DNA of 34,295 bases from a virus, in the IMG/VR virus record IMGVR_UViG_3300022699_000291, positions 1 to 34,295 of that record, one strand, 5' to 3'. Of the stretch, positions 22,399-31,451 are shown piece after piece. A program made the position numbers and the translations under genes. Every line of letters starts with the position of its first letter. The first letter of the stretch is position 1. Under the pieces are notes generated by a model, which worked only from the letters and a program-made list of their open reading frames with translations, ran no database searches and was not told the origin of the DNA.

Positions 22399-23116
22399 CC
22401 CCGTAAAGTTTTATGGTTCCGGTAGCGATGTTGCCGGAACTCATATAGAACTGGATAGCATTTACCAATGCAGAGGAACCTCTGACTCTATATCCAGAAA
22501 AGATACGTTTTGGATTGTCATTTATTATCAGGGTCAAATCACTTAAAATTGAGGTTTGAATATTCGAAGAAGGATTGGTCTCTATAAAACAATAGGCTTT
22601 TCCCGAAAGACCATCGTTATTGTTAGACTGGGAGTAGGGGGAAATTAGACCAAATGCAGTGGAAGTTGATGAGCCTATATTTATGGTTCCCGAATTCAAA
22701 AATCCCCAATTATAAAAATAAGCCCCATGCCAAGTTGCGCCACTATTAAATCCTATACGAGATCTAAATTGAGTAGATGATGCAGAAGATGGTCGAATGT
22801 TAGAAAATGTAAAAATGAAATAAGCGTAGGTAGATGAATCTAACGTACTAAAATCCAGAGAAGCAGAACCACTTGCGGTTTGAGATTCAATAAAAATGAT
22901 CGCCCCGCTGCTTGTGACGGTAGAATAGTTTAAACCTGAAGCTTGAGTTGAATCCGATACTAAGGCTTGCCCATCTGTGCCGACTCCAATTCGTGTATAA
23001 TCCGTCGAATAGCCAAGAAGATCTCCTTTAGTGGTTAATTCAACTGCTGAAAAGTCCCCTGAATCATTGATAATAATACCAGAATCTTGAATGTTTTCGG
23101 CATTGCTAACTGTCAT
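22385..23116 (-). CDS. Tail-fibre/tip protein, tandem paralogue 3
   Basis: 243 residues. The N-terminus (MTVSNAENIQDSGIIINDSG, then LLGYSTDYTRIGVGTDGQAL) repeats the plan of the two genes before it: an NAEN-like start, an FSAV block, a TTKGDLLGY block, a GVGTDGQ block and a DSTQASGL block. The C-terminal part differs and is beta-rich, ending IKLYGVKNS. It starts by ATGA overlap. Variable C-termini on a conserved N-terminus suggest a receptor-binding role with exchangeable tips. Confidence 0.75.
   Translation of the reverse strand: MTVSNAENIQDSGIIINDSGDFSAVELTTKGDLLGYSTDYTRIGVGTDGQALVSDSTQASGLNYSTVTSSGAIIFIESQTASGSASLDFSTLDSSTYAYFIFTFSNIRPSSASSTQFRSRIGFNSGATWHGAYFYNWGFLNSGTINIGSSTSTAFGLISPYSQSNNNDGLSGKAYCFIETNPSSNIQTSILSDLTLIINDNPKRIFSGYRVRGSSALVNAIQFYMSSGNIATGTIKLYGVKNS
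22416..22440. other. Hairpin in the convergent early/fibre overlap
   Basis: GTTCCGG at 22416-22422 pairs with CCGGAAC at 22434-22440 around an eleven-base loop. It lies in the fibre gene, just past the exonuclease stop. No T-run follows, so it is at most a weak stop for the rightward transcript or an mRNA-protecting hairpin. Confidence 0.35.
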
Positions 23117-23847
23117 GATACTGTAAACCCGTGTAAGTAGAATTCCCCTTCATCAATATTTCCTGATGAAAATTGAAGTTTTATGGCATCGATAGTAGAT
23201 GAGGTTGAATTAAATACTGATCCAAAGTCAGCGTTCAATGCACCTCCAGCCCCTCTCATTAAAAACTGATGATCTATGCATTGATAAGACTGTGAACTGG
23301 GATCGGCACTAGGATGAATTTCTAAAAATCCACTTATCCCTTCCCCGGTGTCCTTTCCTATGAAATCTGCTAAAAGACCAAAAGTAGCAGCGTGAGAATA
23401 AGGAACGGATGTATAACCTGTAGAGTTACTGCGGTTGAAAATATATTGATAGCCTGAAGAAAGATAGGAACTTCCATTATCTACACTGACTAAAATATGT
23501 AAATCTGCTCCATCAATTTCTGGAACGGCGCCATATATCTGAATCCAATAAGTACCATATGCGGTGAAATCTAAATCTGTGAATTCTATAGAAGAAGAGC
23601 TGCTGGCCGATGCATTGGAAATAGTAATAAAGTCTCCGGCTCCAGCCAGAGAAGACCAAGCTAGTCCTTCTGCTGCACTTGAGTCAGCTACAAGCACACT
23701 ACCGTTGGACCCAACACCTAAAGTTGTATAATTGGAGTCATATCCAATCGCATCACCCTTTGTGGTAGCATCCACAGCAGAAAATGTACCGGCAGTGTTA
23801 TCGTAAATCTGCAAACCATCACTGGTTATATTTTCAGTATTACTCAT
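23113..23847 (-). CDS. Tail-fibre/tip protein, tandem paralogue 2
   Basis: 244 residues starting MSNTENITSDGLQIYDNTAG, coupled to the gene before it by ATGA. It shares the TTKGD(L/A)xG, GVGSxGxxLxADS and SxxLSS blocks with its neighbours. The central part (FTAYGTYWIQIYGAVPEIDG, then LHILVSVDNGSSYLSSGYQY) is beta-rich and aligns with paralogue 1 (IQFSINNGSSYLSSNYQF), including the NGSSYLSS motif. No catalytic motif is visible. Confidence 0.75.
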   Translation of the reverse strand: MSNTENITSDGLQIYDNTAGTFSAVDATTKGDAIGYDSNYTTLGVGSNGSVLVADSSAAEGLAWSSLAGAGDFITISNASASSSSSIEFTDLDFTAYGTYWIQIYGAVPEIDGADLHILVSVDNGSSYLSSGYQYIFNRSNSTGYTSVPYSHAATFGLLADFIGKDTGEGISGFLEIHPSADPSSQSYQCIDHQFLMRGAGGALNADFGSVFNSTSSTIDAIKLQFSSGNIDEGEFYLHGFTVS

Positions 23848-24575
23848 TCTTTCAATAGCCCATAAAGAAAATAATTCCCGCTAATTGTTCCTCCTGTCAT
23901 GGAAAACCTTATCCCATTGACGGCAGAGGTTGTTGGATGACTCCCTGACCCTCTAGAGATCAAAGTTCCTCCTGAAAATCTATAGAATGAAGTATAAATT
24001 AATCCCGTATTCATTCCTGTAGAAGGATTAGGAGAGGGATAAAGAAGAATTTCTCCCGAAACAATCACACTGTTAGACCCAGCAGCTACTCCATTAGTGA
24101 GTATAGATGAAGCTGAGCTAGATCCAGGATAGATTAAAAATGGTGCGGGAGTATTTCGAATCGTTACACGAGTAAATTGATAATTTGATGAAAGGTATGA
24201 ACTACCATTGTTTATGGAAAATTGGATCTGGTGGTTTACGGTGGTTCCCCCTCCACTTCCGTTAATATAACCAATCCTATAGCCTGCGTAACAATCGTCA
24301 TCTACAAAAGAAGTAAACTCTCCTGAAGCTGCTCCTGATAAAGAAATTGAATCAATAAATTCAGAGCATCCTTGATCTGCCCATCTCCATCCTAAAGACT
24401 GTGTAGAGTCGGCTGTGAGAAGTTGACCATCTGAACCGACCGGAAATCTCTCGTGGTTGGTGCCATCAAACCCTAGAAGATCTCCCTTAGTAGTAAGAGA
24501 AGTGCCAGTGAAATCACCACTACTAGCATCGAAATCTTGAAGACCATCAGCTGTCGCATTTATTGAGTTACCCAT
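23844..24575 (-). CDS. Tail-fibre/tip protein, tandem paralogue 1
   Basis: 243 residues from ATG 24575, which overlaps the preceding stop by one base (TAATG). It has the same plan as the next two genes: MGNSINATADGLQDFDASSG, TTKGDLLGFDG, VGSDGQLLTADS, then NGSSYLSSNYQF. Together the three genes form a tandem set of nearly equal length (243, 244, 243). This points to gene duplication and divergence of fibre tips. Confidence 0.75.
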   Translation of the reverse strand: MGNSINATADGLQDFDASSGDFTGTSLTTKGDLLGFDGTNHERFPVGSDGQLLTADSTQSLGWRWADQGCSEFIDSISLSGAASGEFTSFVDDDCYAGYRIGYINGSGGGTTVNHQIQFSINNGSSYLSSNYQFTRVTIRNTPAPFLIYPGSSSASSILTNGVAAGSNSVIVSGEILLYPSPNPSTGMNTGLIYTSFYRFSGGTLISRGSGSHPTTSAVNGIRFSMTGGTISGNYFLYGLLKE

Positions 24576-25885
24576 TAAGCTACCGTCCAAGAGCCTATAG
24601 AACTTATCACTCTAAATCTAGAAGAATCTATAGCCACTATCGTCACACAATCTCCTTGGTTAAGAGACTGAATATTTCCCCCCGCTGAGGAGTCGCTAGT
24701 ACCGAATCTAATAACATCTGCGCCCTGGGCAACCACTTTTACAGCGCCAGCTCCTTCCTGATATGCAGCAAATGTATCTCCTACCGATGGAGCGGCTGGA
24801 AGAGTAAGGGTAATTGTACCTGCATTGTTTCCAAAAATCCCTTCATCAGTGGAAAAGTTAGCTGATGTTCCCGTCTCTTCTCTCCAGGTTAATCCTCCAC
24901 CAGTAGCGCTTGCTGTAATGGTAATCGTATTCCCTGCTCCTGTAACGGTAGCTCCGCCAGCACCTGTAAGATCGATGTTTCCATTAGCATCAGGAGAAAT
25001 CGCCCCTCCCCCATCTGTGCCTGTTAAAGTAAGAACGGGAGCATCTGAAGTGCTTCCAATCAAGGAAACAACTCCATTGGTTGCATTAACTGTGAATTGA
25101 GCGGAGTTAAAGCAAGCGAGACCTATATCCGAAGTATCCGCTGCACCATTTGCTGCGGTGGTAGTCACTTGTGCTTCTACATTAAACGCATTGGCAGCTC
25201 TAGAGTGGGTCTCAATGGGAATAGAGTGGGCTGCTACAGTTGTAGCAAGAATATCAATGTCTCCATTAGCATCTGCGAGAACGGGATTAGTGCCTGGAGC
25301 TGTATTGTCATCAACGGTTATTTGCAGAATACATGGGTTTACCGTTCCCCCTTTAAGGGATATGAATCCCGTAGCTGAATCTATACTAAATTGTGCGGAG
25401 TTAAAGGAGGCTATGCCGGCATCGTTTATATCCTTGGCTGCATTCGTTGCCGTGGTACTCAGTTGAATTTGAAGATCTAGAGTGTGATTGCCCACATCGG
25501 CGACGGTTTCAAAAGGAATAGAGGAAGGATTTGACCCATTGGTAACCACTCCCCCATCTACCTGGATTTCATTGGTAATGGGATCAGGAGTGACATTGGT
25601 GCTCACTTGATCTAATAGGTCATCTAAACCACCAGAAACCCCGTCTGCAAAAAACCTTACCCACGTAGCGTCGCCATTGGATTCGAACTTAACCAACTTC
25701 CAGAACTCCCCTTCTGCGGCGGGGGAAGCGGTATCTTTATTTGTTCTCCATTCACACCAAAGGGGATATTTTTTATCATCGGTAGTTGGTCTTCGAGGAG
25801 CTTGAACGACGGGAACATTTGCCAGCCTTTCATCAGCATAGGCTAGGGAATTAACGTTTTGACCCGGTGTAGCAAATCTAGGCAT
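24575..25885 (-). CDS. Third tail-fibre protein, beta-rich
   Basis: 436 residues. The N-terminus (RLANVPVVQAPRRPTTDDKK, then EFWKLVKFESNGDATWVRFF) resembles a virion-attachment module also seen in the 819-residue fibre (APTSSDIRFPIGQLWV). The rest has repeated blocks such as DIGLACFNSAQFTV and DAGIASFNSAQFSI, separated by about 90 residues, and TGTDGGGAISPDANGNIDLT. The C-terminal region has WREETGTSANFSTDEGIF and ends in a beta-rich domain. It overlaps the small gene upstream by eight bases. Confidence 0.75.
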   Translation of the reverse strand: MPRFATPGQNVNSLAYADERLANVPVVQAPRRPTTDDKKYPLWCEWRTNKDTASPAAEGEFWKLVKFESNGDATWVRFFADGVSGGLDDLLDQVSTNVTPDPITNEIQVDGGVVTNGSNPSSIPFETVADVGNHTLDLQIQLSTTATNAAKDINDAGIASFNSAQFSIDSATGFISLKGGTVNPCILQITVDDNTAPGTNPVLADANGDIDILATTVAAHSIPIETHSRAANAFNVEAQVTTTAANGAADTSDIGLACFNSAQFTVNATNGVVSLIGSTSDAPVLTLTGTDGGGAISPDANGNIDLTGAGGATVTGAGNTITITASATGGGLTWREETGTSANFSTDEGIFGNNAGTITLTLPAAPSVGDTFAAYQEGAGAVKVVAQGADVIRFGTSDSSAGGNIQSLNQGDCVTIVAIDSSRFRVISSIGSWTVA

Positions 25886-26111
25886 CGAATATCTCCGGGG
25901 CTGCTTTTAATAAAGAATCTATTTCAACCTCCGACAACCCGAGTGCTTTTAATTTATTTTTGGCTGTCTTTCGGTGAAACTCTTGATCTTTGACTTTTTT
26001 GATCTCTCTTTCTGCTTGTTTTTCATTTTCGGCCCATTCTGCCCGCACTTTAGCTTCTTCTTCGGGGGAAAGATCTACTTTCGTTCCGTTTACCATCTTA
26101 TGGAGAGCCAT
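25878..26111 (-). CDS. Small helical fibre-operon protein (77 aa)
   Basis: 77 residues. It starts MALHKMVNGTKVDLSPEEEA and continues as a charged helix (AEWAENEKQAEREIKKVKDQ). The pattern VNGxxVxLSPEEEAxxRAEWxxNE is common in small proteins next to phage fibre genes, where it may help fibre assembly. AGAGG precedes the ATG. Confidence 0.65.
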   Translation of the reverse strand: MALHKMVNGTKVDLSPEEEAKVRAEWAENEKQAEREIKKVKDQEFHRKTAKNKLKALGLSEVEIDSLLKAAPEIFDA

Positions 26112-26394
26112 TTTCTGCCTCTCTTTGCGATCGTGAACGGTACTCCGGTTGAGAAAACACTAATTGAGCAAATGCCTCTGGGTCTGTAGGAATTGAAGGC
26201 ATTCGTTTGGATAGCTTTGGTTCCCATTCTTTCTTGAGCCTTTCAAAACATCTTTCGTATTTATGCATTAAAATACCCTGAAGGCGCCTTTTTAAATCGG
26301 AATCCAAGATTTCATCAGGGATATCATTAGCTATGACTTTTTTTTGCGTTTCACTAAGCTCAAAAAGCTCTTCGCCATCAACATTAACTTTCAT
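26098..26394 (-). CDS. Small conserved phage protein (98 aa)
   Basis: 98 residues starting MKVNVDGEELFELSETQKKV, with AAGGAG upstream. The run RLQGILMHKYERCFERLKKE followed by WEPKL, PTDPEAFAQLVFSQPEYRSR and SQREAE is a recurring pattern in many tailed phages, always near tail-fibre genes. Its role is unknown. A fibre chaperone or small structural part is likely. Confidence 0.65.
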   Translation of the reverse strand: MKVNVDGEELFELSETQKKVIANDIPDEILDSDLKRRLQGILMHKYERCFERLKKEWEPKLSKRMPSIPTDPEAFAQLVFSQPEYRSRSQREAENGSP

Positions 26395-26403
26395 TTTTTC
26401 TCC

Positions 26404-28251
26404 TTAACAAAGCATTTCTCCACCAAAATAAGTAGCATTTGACCCGCTATCTACAGTGGCTGTATTTCCACCCCCGCCAACTGTAATTGTAGCAAAAGCT
26501 GTATCCAATGCATCCATTTCCGTAATTACTGAACTTGTCAAAATTGTTTTCCCAACACCGGTATTTCTCACTGCATATGGATTATTTTGCCCTACAACAT
26601 ATGTTCTATTCGATGTAACAATATTATAAGAACTACTTGTCATTGATGAGCTTAAACTTGCTAACTGAACACTGGTATTAAAAACGTGTTTTCCAGCGAT
26701 GGGAGCTGTATAAACTCCTGCTGTCGTGAAATCCCCATTTTGATCAAATATTTCTGTTAATGCAGTTGTTCCACCAATAGTATACGTCGTTCCTCCCCCT
26801 GTCGCATTCGTGTCTGCTGAACCTAAGAGTCCTAAAAATGCTGGCTGAGATGCATTCGTCATTTCTCCATTATCAGTAACTATTACAGTTGAATCCTGAA
26901 GGGTATCTCCCCCTGTTCCATTCCAACGAGCCAATGCATTATCTGTAGACGAACCAGGCCCGCTAACATCGCCCGTGGCATCAGCGTCGATTGTTATTGA
27001 GCCTGCTCCATCAGTAACTGTTATTCCTGTTCCTCCAGTAATGGACGCCAAAACTGGATCAGCGCCTGTAGAGCCAATTGGGATTTGACCATTGGTAGCA
27101 GCACCGAGTGGCGTGATTGCCGAGGTTCCTGAACCAAGAAGAATCCCATGATCGGTAAGCGTGATTGCTCCTGTTCCCCCATTTGCCACCGACACGGGAG
27201 CGGCTATGTCTATATTAAGGGTATTAGCTCCCCCGCTTACGGTAATGGAAGATCCAGAAGATGTAAGCGAAGCAAAAATAGGATCAGCAGCTGTTGCCCC
27301 CACCATTATCTGTCCATCCGTTCCGACTGCAGAAACGGTAACAGCTGAGGTTCCAGATCCAATTAAAACGCCATGATCTGTTAATGAAGTAGCTCCTGTG
27401 CCTCCATTAGCAACGGAGACAGGGGCTGTAATATCTATGTTTAGAGTATTCGCCCCTCCTGAAACTGTAATCGTTGAACCTGAAGAGGTTAAGTCAGCAA
27501 ATGCTGGGTCAGCTGCCGATGCCCCTATTAAGATTTGACCATCGGTCCCGACAGTAATTGGTGTAATTGCGGATGTGCCTGAACCCACTAAGACTGAATG
27601 GTCGGTCAGCGAAGTCGCTCCTGTTCCACCTTTATCAACATCGAGCGTTCCGGCTAGATCATTGATATTAACCGCGCTAGCCTCAAAATCAATGGAAGGG
27701 TCTCCGGCAACTCCTGAACCATTTGCAACGGTAACGGCTGCGCTTCCTGCTTGGATTGTTCTTGTGGTCCAAGTACTTGTGCCCGTTCGAACAGCAATTC
27801 CGTTTGTAATCAATGCTTCGAGTGCGGCTAAGTCATCCGAAAGAGCAAACGTTATGGTACCCGCTCCTCCTGTGATGGTTATACCAGCAACTGGAGCTGT
27901 TAAAGAAGCTGCAACGGGTGCTACACCTGCCGTATCTCCTATTAACAATTCTCCATCTGTTAAAGGGCCAATTAGATTGACCGGGTTACTTCCGTCTCCG
28001 ACCAAAATGGTGCCAGCTGTAAGGCCCATTTGGCCTGTTCCCCCAAAATCAGTAGTGACAGGTGTGACTAATGAGATGGTCAGAACATTGCCAGCACCTG
28101 AAGTGGTAATTCCGTCTCCCCCAAGAACGTCAATTTCATGAGCTACGGGAGTGACTGTGCCTGAATCTGTATTGATAGTGGTTATTGCGCCGGCTGAAGC
28201 AGCATCTATGACGTCTAGATCGCCTGTAATGGCATTGTATCTATAAGGCAT
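26404..28251 (-). CDS. Large tail fibre with tandem 75-residue repeats
   Basis: 615 residues. After an N-terminal part (MPYRYNAITGDLDVIDAASA, then DSGTVTPVAHEIDVLGGDGI), three tandem 75-residue repeats occupy about 206-427, and a degenerate copy occupies about 68-138. The unit reads GGTGATSLTDHGVLIGSGTS, then VGTDGQIMVGATAADP, then SSGSSITVSGGANTLNIDI. This is the pattern of phage fibres that extend as repeated beta structures. The C-terminus has TPLTEIFDQNGDFTT-like sequence that could form a receptor-binding tip. AAGGA lies upstream. Confidence 0.8.
   Translation of the reverse strand: MPYRYNAITGDLDVIDAASAGAITTINTDSGTVTPVAHEIDVLGGDGITTSGAGNVLTISLVTPVTTDFGGTGQMGLTAGTILVGDGSNPVNLIGPLTDGELLIGDTAGVAPVAASLTAPVAGITITGGAGTITFALSDDLAALEALITNGIAVRTGTSTWTTRTIQAGSAAVTVANGSGVAGDPSIDFEASAVNINDLAGTLDVDKGGTGATSLTDHSVLVGSGTSAITPITVGTDGQILIGASAADPAFADLTSSGSTITVSGGANTLNIDITAPVSVANGGTGATSLTDHGVLIGSGTSAVTVSAVGTDGQIMVGATAADPIFASLTSSGSSITVSGGANTLNIDIAAPVSVANGGTGAITLTDHGILLGSGTSAITPLGAATNGQIPIGSTGADPVLASITGGTGITVTDGAGSITIDADATGDVSGPGSSTDNALARWNGTGGDTLQDSTVIVTDNGEMTNASQPAFLGLLGSADTNATGGGTTYTIGGTTALTEIFDQNGDFTTAGVYTAPIAGKHVFNTSVQLASLSSSMTSSSYNIVTSNRTYVVGQNNPYAVRNTGVGKTILTSSVITEMDALDTAFATITVGGGGNTATVDSGSNATYFGGEMLC
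26971..27636 (-). repeat. Tandem 225-base repeats in large fibre gene
   Basis: Three successive copies of a 225-base unit encode the 75-residue fibre repeats (residues 206-280, 281-355, 356-427). They are similar in DNA as well as protein, so they are recent enough to recombine and change the fibre length. The third is more diverged. Confidence 0.7.
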
Positions 28252-28265
28252 TAATAATCCTTATG

Positions 28266-28565
28266 TTAAGAATATGTATAAGTGGCCCGATCATCCCATT
28301 CGAATTCGAAATCAGAGGACGCGTTTCCTTCATCGTTCTGGGGCCACGTCACGCTTGTAACGCCTTGATTGGCATCGTATGCAATGAGTCTAATTTGCCA
28401 TTTTGCTTCTGAAGTGAGTGTTCCCACCTTTGCTCTGCCTAAATAAATGGGATTTCCATCGCCATCATTTTGAGCTTGCAATGCTACTTCAGAATCTTGA
28501 ACGATAAATTCTCTTCTGTCAGCTGCCCCGAATTTGAAAGGCCTGTTTTGAGCGGCTCTATACAT
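28266..28565 (-). CDS. Small conserved fibre-operon protein (99 aa)
   Basis: 99 residues starting MYRAAQNRPFKFGAADRREF with a GAAGG site upstream. It is beta-rich, with GNPIYLGRAKVGTLTSEAKW and QIRLIAYDANQGVTSVTWPQ. This type of short protein (GRAKxGTxTSEAKWQIRxIxYD) is often found beside phage fibre genes. It may be a small virion protein. The function is unknown. Confidence 0.65.
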   Translation of the reverse strand: MYRAAQNRPFKFGAADRREFIVQDSEVALQAQNDGDGNPIYLGRAKVGTLTSEAKWQIRLIAYDANQGVTSVTWPQNDEGNASSDFEFEWDDRATYTYS

Positions 28566-28566
28566 T

Positions 28567-28896
28567 CTAACCTTCTGTTAAGAGATTAACTACAATAGTA
28601 CCTGTTCCTGCTGCTGTCACCTGTTTTATTTCAAGCTGGGTGGCCTTCTTAAAGAGAATAACGCCATCTCGAGGTATATCCCATGCAGCCCGAGCTGCCA
28701 GGGAGAGAGACTCTCCACTGGCTACTCGAAGGTCATCGGTCGAACCATCTGTTGAAATATAAACATCTACATCTGAACCGTTGTAAATATTGCACGCATA
28801 ACATGGTCTTGTCAAAGCGGAGCCTAAGTTTTGATAAGCCCCTGTCAACGTTGCGCTATTGAATTCCTTCAGTTCAAAATAAGTAAATAAAGCCAT
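28567..28896 (-). CDS. Small conserved fibre-operon protein (109 aa)
   Basis: 109 residues starting MALFTYFELKEFNSATLTGA. The middle (RPCYACNIYNGSDVDVYIST, then LAARAAWDIPRDGVILFKKA) is beta-rich and matches a small phage protein type often encoded beside the one above. The patterns NxSDxDVxISxDG and SxLDxxxN are visible. It is probably a small virion component. The role is unknown. Confidence 0.65.
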   Translation of the reverse strand: MALFTYFELKEFNSATLTGAYQNLGSALTRPCYACNIYNGSDVDVYISTDGSTDDLRVASGESLSLAARAAWDIPRDGVILFKKATQLEIKQVTAAGTGTIVVNLLTEG

Positions 28897-28903
28897 TTCT
28901 CAC

Positions 28904-31363
28904 CTATGCCTGATAACCAACTTTTAAGCTTGTGATATCAACTTCCGTTGCACTAGCAGAATGTCCGATACGGATAAAAGGTACCACAACATCGGTATTA
29001 TCGAATTGGAAGGCTACTGAAGAAGAAGGTGCAGAGCCATCGATTGTATAAGTGACGTTACCAGTAGCATCTACTAATACTTTCAATGTGTGAGTGGACC
29101 CATCTCCGCCCCAGGCATCTGTGGTATCGGTAACAGTCTGTCCTCCACCGTTGAGCTCAGTAGCTGTAACAATGTTAGTCGTTGAAGACGCTGCGATCAT
29201 TCCAATCGTTGCGTAATCACTATAGCTAGAAAACGTCGCATTATTTGCTTCTGATTTCCTAAACCCGATCACATAAGGAGCTGCTCCATCCATGTCATTT
29301 ATATAAAGGCCTACTTCGAAGAAGAATGCTGCATCTGTTCCAATCGTGAACGCATGACGAGAGTTTGTTCTCGCTGCGCCAAAGTTGTATTCAGCTCCTT
29401 CCGTATTGACTAAGTCGAGTGATATCAAGAGGCCATTAGAATCCATTCTAGGAGCAATAATGGTTTGACCAGCGCCCACGATGAACTGCTCCATAATGAT
29501 GCCGTTTTGTAGGCTCATAAGGTTGACATCTCCGGTAGCTCCGGTAGGTGCCCCGCCGGTATCTACTGCGGTTGTCATTACAGGGCTAGACTGAATTGAA
29601 GGAATGTAATCCCCACTTTCGCTTGTGAATTCAGCGGTGACTTCCTTAACAGTGCCAGTCATGGTGATTTCACCAGTACCAGCTTGAAGGACCAGAGCTG
29701 CTGCTCCATTAGTGCTTCCCACAGTTACTGTTCTTTCACCATCGGTAGCAAAGCTAGCATTTTGATCTACGTCATCGTTGCCTATAAGGATTGTGCCGGC
29801 AGAGGAGTTAAGTTCGATATTGCCTGCTGCATCAGCGATGATTGCAAGACCTGTATCGATGTCTAGTCCACCAGAAGCTGCTTGGAGTGCAATTGCGGCT
29901 GCATCAGCTTCACCTGCTGTGATAGGGATACTACCAGCTGTTGATGTCAATGTAAGGTCAGCAGCGCCTGTAACTGTGAAGTTAGAAGCTGTTGCTCCAT
30001 CAATGCTGATTCCTGCGGCTGTATCAATTGCGATTGCGCCAGCAGCACTGTTCCCGATCGTTACAGATCCAGTAGACGTACCAGTATTAATTTTAGTATT
30101 CGCATTGATACTATCTGAGATATTTGTGACGCCATCAATATTGACAGTAGTTCCTGCATCCGCATTACCAACATTGACAGTTTTGGTTCCTGTGCCAGTA
30201 GAGATGTTAGTGGCAACCGTTCCGGCTGCTGCATTTCCTGTTTGAATCGCAACTGTGTGTGTTCCAGAAGTAATTGTTCCCGTAGCGACATTAGTTAAGA
30301 CTTGGCCAGTTGTGACGCCTCCTCCATTAATATTAACGGTTTTAACAGAATCTGCATTTGTTGTGGCACCATCAGGTCCAATATCTACTGTATCTGTGAC
30401 AGATGCTGTGACAACTGTTCCGCCACCTACAGTTATGGTTCTTGAAGCAGTAGGAGCAATATCACCAACATCAATAGTAGTACAATCAGCTTGGTTTCCA
30501 ATTAAGATCCCTCCTGTGCCTGCTTGCATTGTGATTCCACCGTCAGCTGCTGAAGCGTGAAGATCAATCGCATCGGCTGCTGCTGCTTCTGAAGAAGTAA
30601 TGGTGATTCCTGCGCCTGAAGTCCAGGTCATTTCTCCGCCGGAAGAGCTTCCAATATCTACTGTGTGAGCTGCTGCTGATGTTCCGATCGATATCGCTCT
30701 AGCCACGGTGCCTACCCCAAGATTTACTGCGTCTCCTGAGTTATCACTTCCCAGATTAAGCGCTGTTCCCGCTGTTTCTATAGTAGCACTGGCTGAGGCT
30801 GTTAAAAGGCCTGTAAAGGTAATTGAACCGAAGGTCCATCCCCCGTTGGAATCGATAGAAGCTACTTCTGCGTCATCTGAGTCTGTAAATGAGACTTTAT
30901 TGGCAGCGGCATTGTCACCCATTTTGATGATGATATCTTGTCCACTTGCTGCATTGATGTTTGTATCTGCTGCTGAAGTTGTGAAAATAGGCGAAGTTAC
31001 TGAGGTAGTGCAAGTAATAGCCTCGTCTAAGTCAATTGTGATCGTTGTTCCTGATCCAGCAGTGGTAATGCTATCCCCACCAGCAATCGTAATATTGCCT
31101 GTTCCAGAGGGCGAAATAGCGCCTCCGCTGTCAGCTGTCAAAGTATCTACATCAGACGAGCCAGGACTAGCTAGGGTCCAGGATGCTGATCCTGAAGATA
31201 GTTGAGCCAGGATATAAACCTGAGCTGTGTCTGTTCTTACCCAGAGCTGTCCAATTGGAAATCTAATATCTGAGCTTGTTGGTGCTCTCGTTGCTTTGAT
31301 TGGAACTGGAAAGATGTCATTAAATGCCTTATCCAGTCCTTGTGATTTACTTAAGTTAGCCAT
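28904..31363 (-). CDS. Very large tail fibre, beta-helical with lectin-like end
   Basis: 819 residues. The N-terminus (MANLSKSQGLDKAFNDIFPV, then PTSSDIRFPIGQLWVRTDTA) is the attachment module. It is followed by hundreds of residues of short repeats rich in Gly, Ala, Thr and Ile (NIELNSSAGTILIGNDD, GISIDGATASNFTVTGAADL), like beta-helical or stacked-strand fibres. The last 220 residues (SLDLVNTEGAEYNFGAARTN, then TDTTDAWGGDGSTHTLKVLV) resemble a concanavalin/lectin-like domain that could bind sugar. GGAGG precedes the ATG. It is the first gene of the fibre operon. Confidence 0.8.
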   Translation of the reverse strand: MANLSKSQGLDKAFNDIFPVPIKATRAPTSSDIRFPIGQLWVRTDTAQVYILAQLSSGSASWTLASPGSSDVDTLTADSGGAISPSGTGNITIAGGDSITTAGSGTTITIDLDEAITCTTSVTSPIFTTSAADTNINAASGQDIIIKMGDNAAANKVSFTDSDDAEVASIDSNGGWTFGSITFTGLLTASASATIETAGTALNLGSDNSGDAVNLGVGTVARAISIGTSAAAHTVDIGSSSGGEMTWTSGAGITITSSEAAAADAIDLHASAADGGITMQAGTGGILIGNQADCTTIDVGDIAPTASRTITVGGGTVVTASVTDTVDIGPDGATTNADSVKTVNINGGGVTTGQVLTNVATGTITSGTHTVAIQTGNAAAGTVATNISTGTGTKTVNVGNADAGTTVNIDGVTNISDSINANTKINTGTSTGSVTIGNSAAGAIAIDTAAGISIDGATASNFTVTGAADLTLTSTAGSIPITAGEADAAAIALQAASGGLDIDTGLAIIADAAGNIELNSSAGTILIGNDDVDQNASFATDGERTVTVGSTNGAAALVLQAGTGEITMTGTVKEVTAEFTSESGDYIPSIQSSPVMTTAVDTGGAPTGATGDVNLMSLQNGIIMEQFIVGAGQTIIAPRMDSNGLLISLDLVNTEGAEYNFGAARTNSRHAFTIGTDAAFFFEVGLYINDMDGAAPYVIGFRKSEANNATFSSYSDYATIGMIAASSTTNIVTATELNGGGQTVTDTTDAWGGDGSTHTLKVLVDATGNVTYTIDGSAPSSSVAFQFDNTDVVVPFIRIGHSASATEVDITSLKVGYQA

Positions 31364-31415
31364 CTCTCCTCCAAGGTTAAAGCTAAAGGCCAGTTTGAGA
31401 AGAAGGAGAATTTAG

Positions 31416-31444
31416 TTGAAGAAAATAAAGTCGGTGTATATAAT
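31416..31444 (+). promoter_or_regulatory. Strong sigma70 promoter for small cassette
   Basis: TTGAAG (31416-31421) and TATAAT (31439-31444) are exactly 17 bases apart: four of six and six of six matches to consensus. Transcription would begin about 31450-31452, at or next to the first gene's ATG. It points away from the fibre operon, into the + strand cassette. Confidence 0.8.
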
Positions 31445-31451
31445 GTAATAC

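Noticed and set aside
27575-28141. 188-codon open frame on the + strand inside the 615-residue fibre gene, with similar frames at 29778-30245 and 30708-31205
   Set aside because: These are antisense shadows of Gly/Ala/Thr-rich fibre repeats. They have Pro/Ala/Val-rich translations, no ribosome sites and no known motif.
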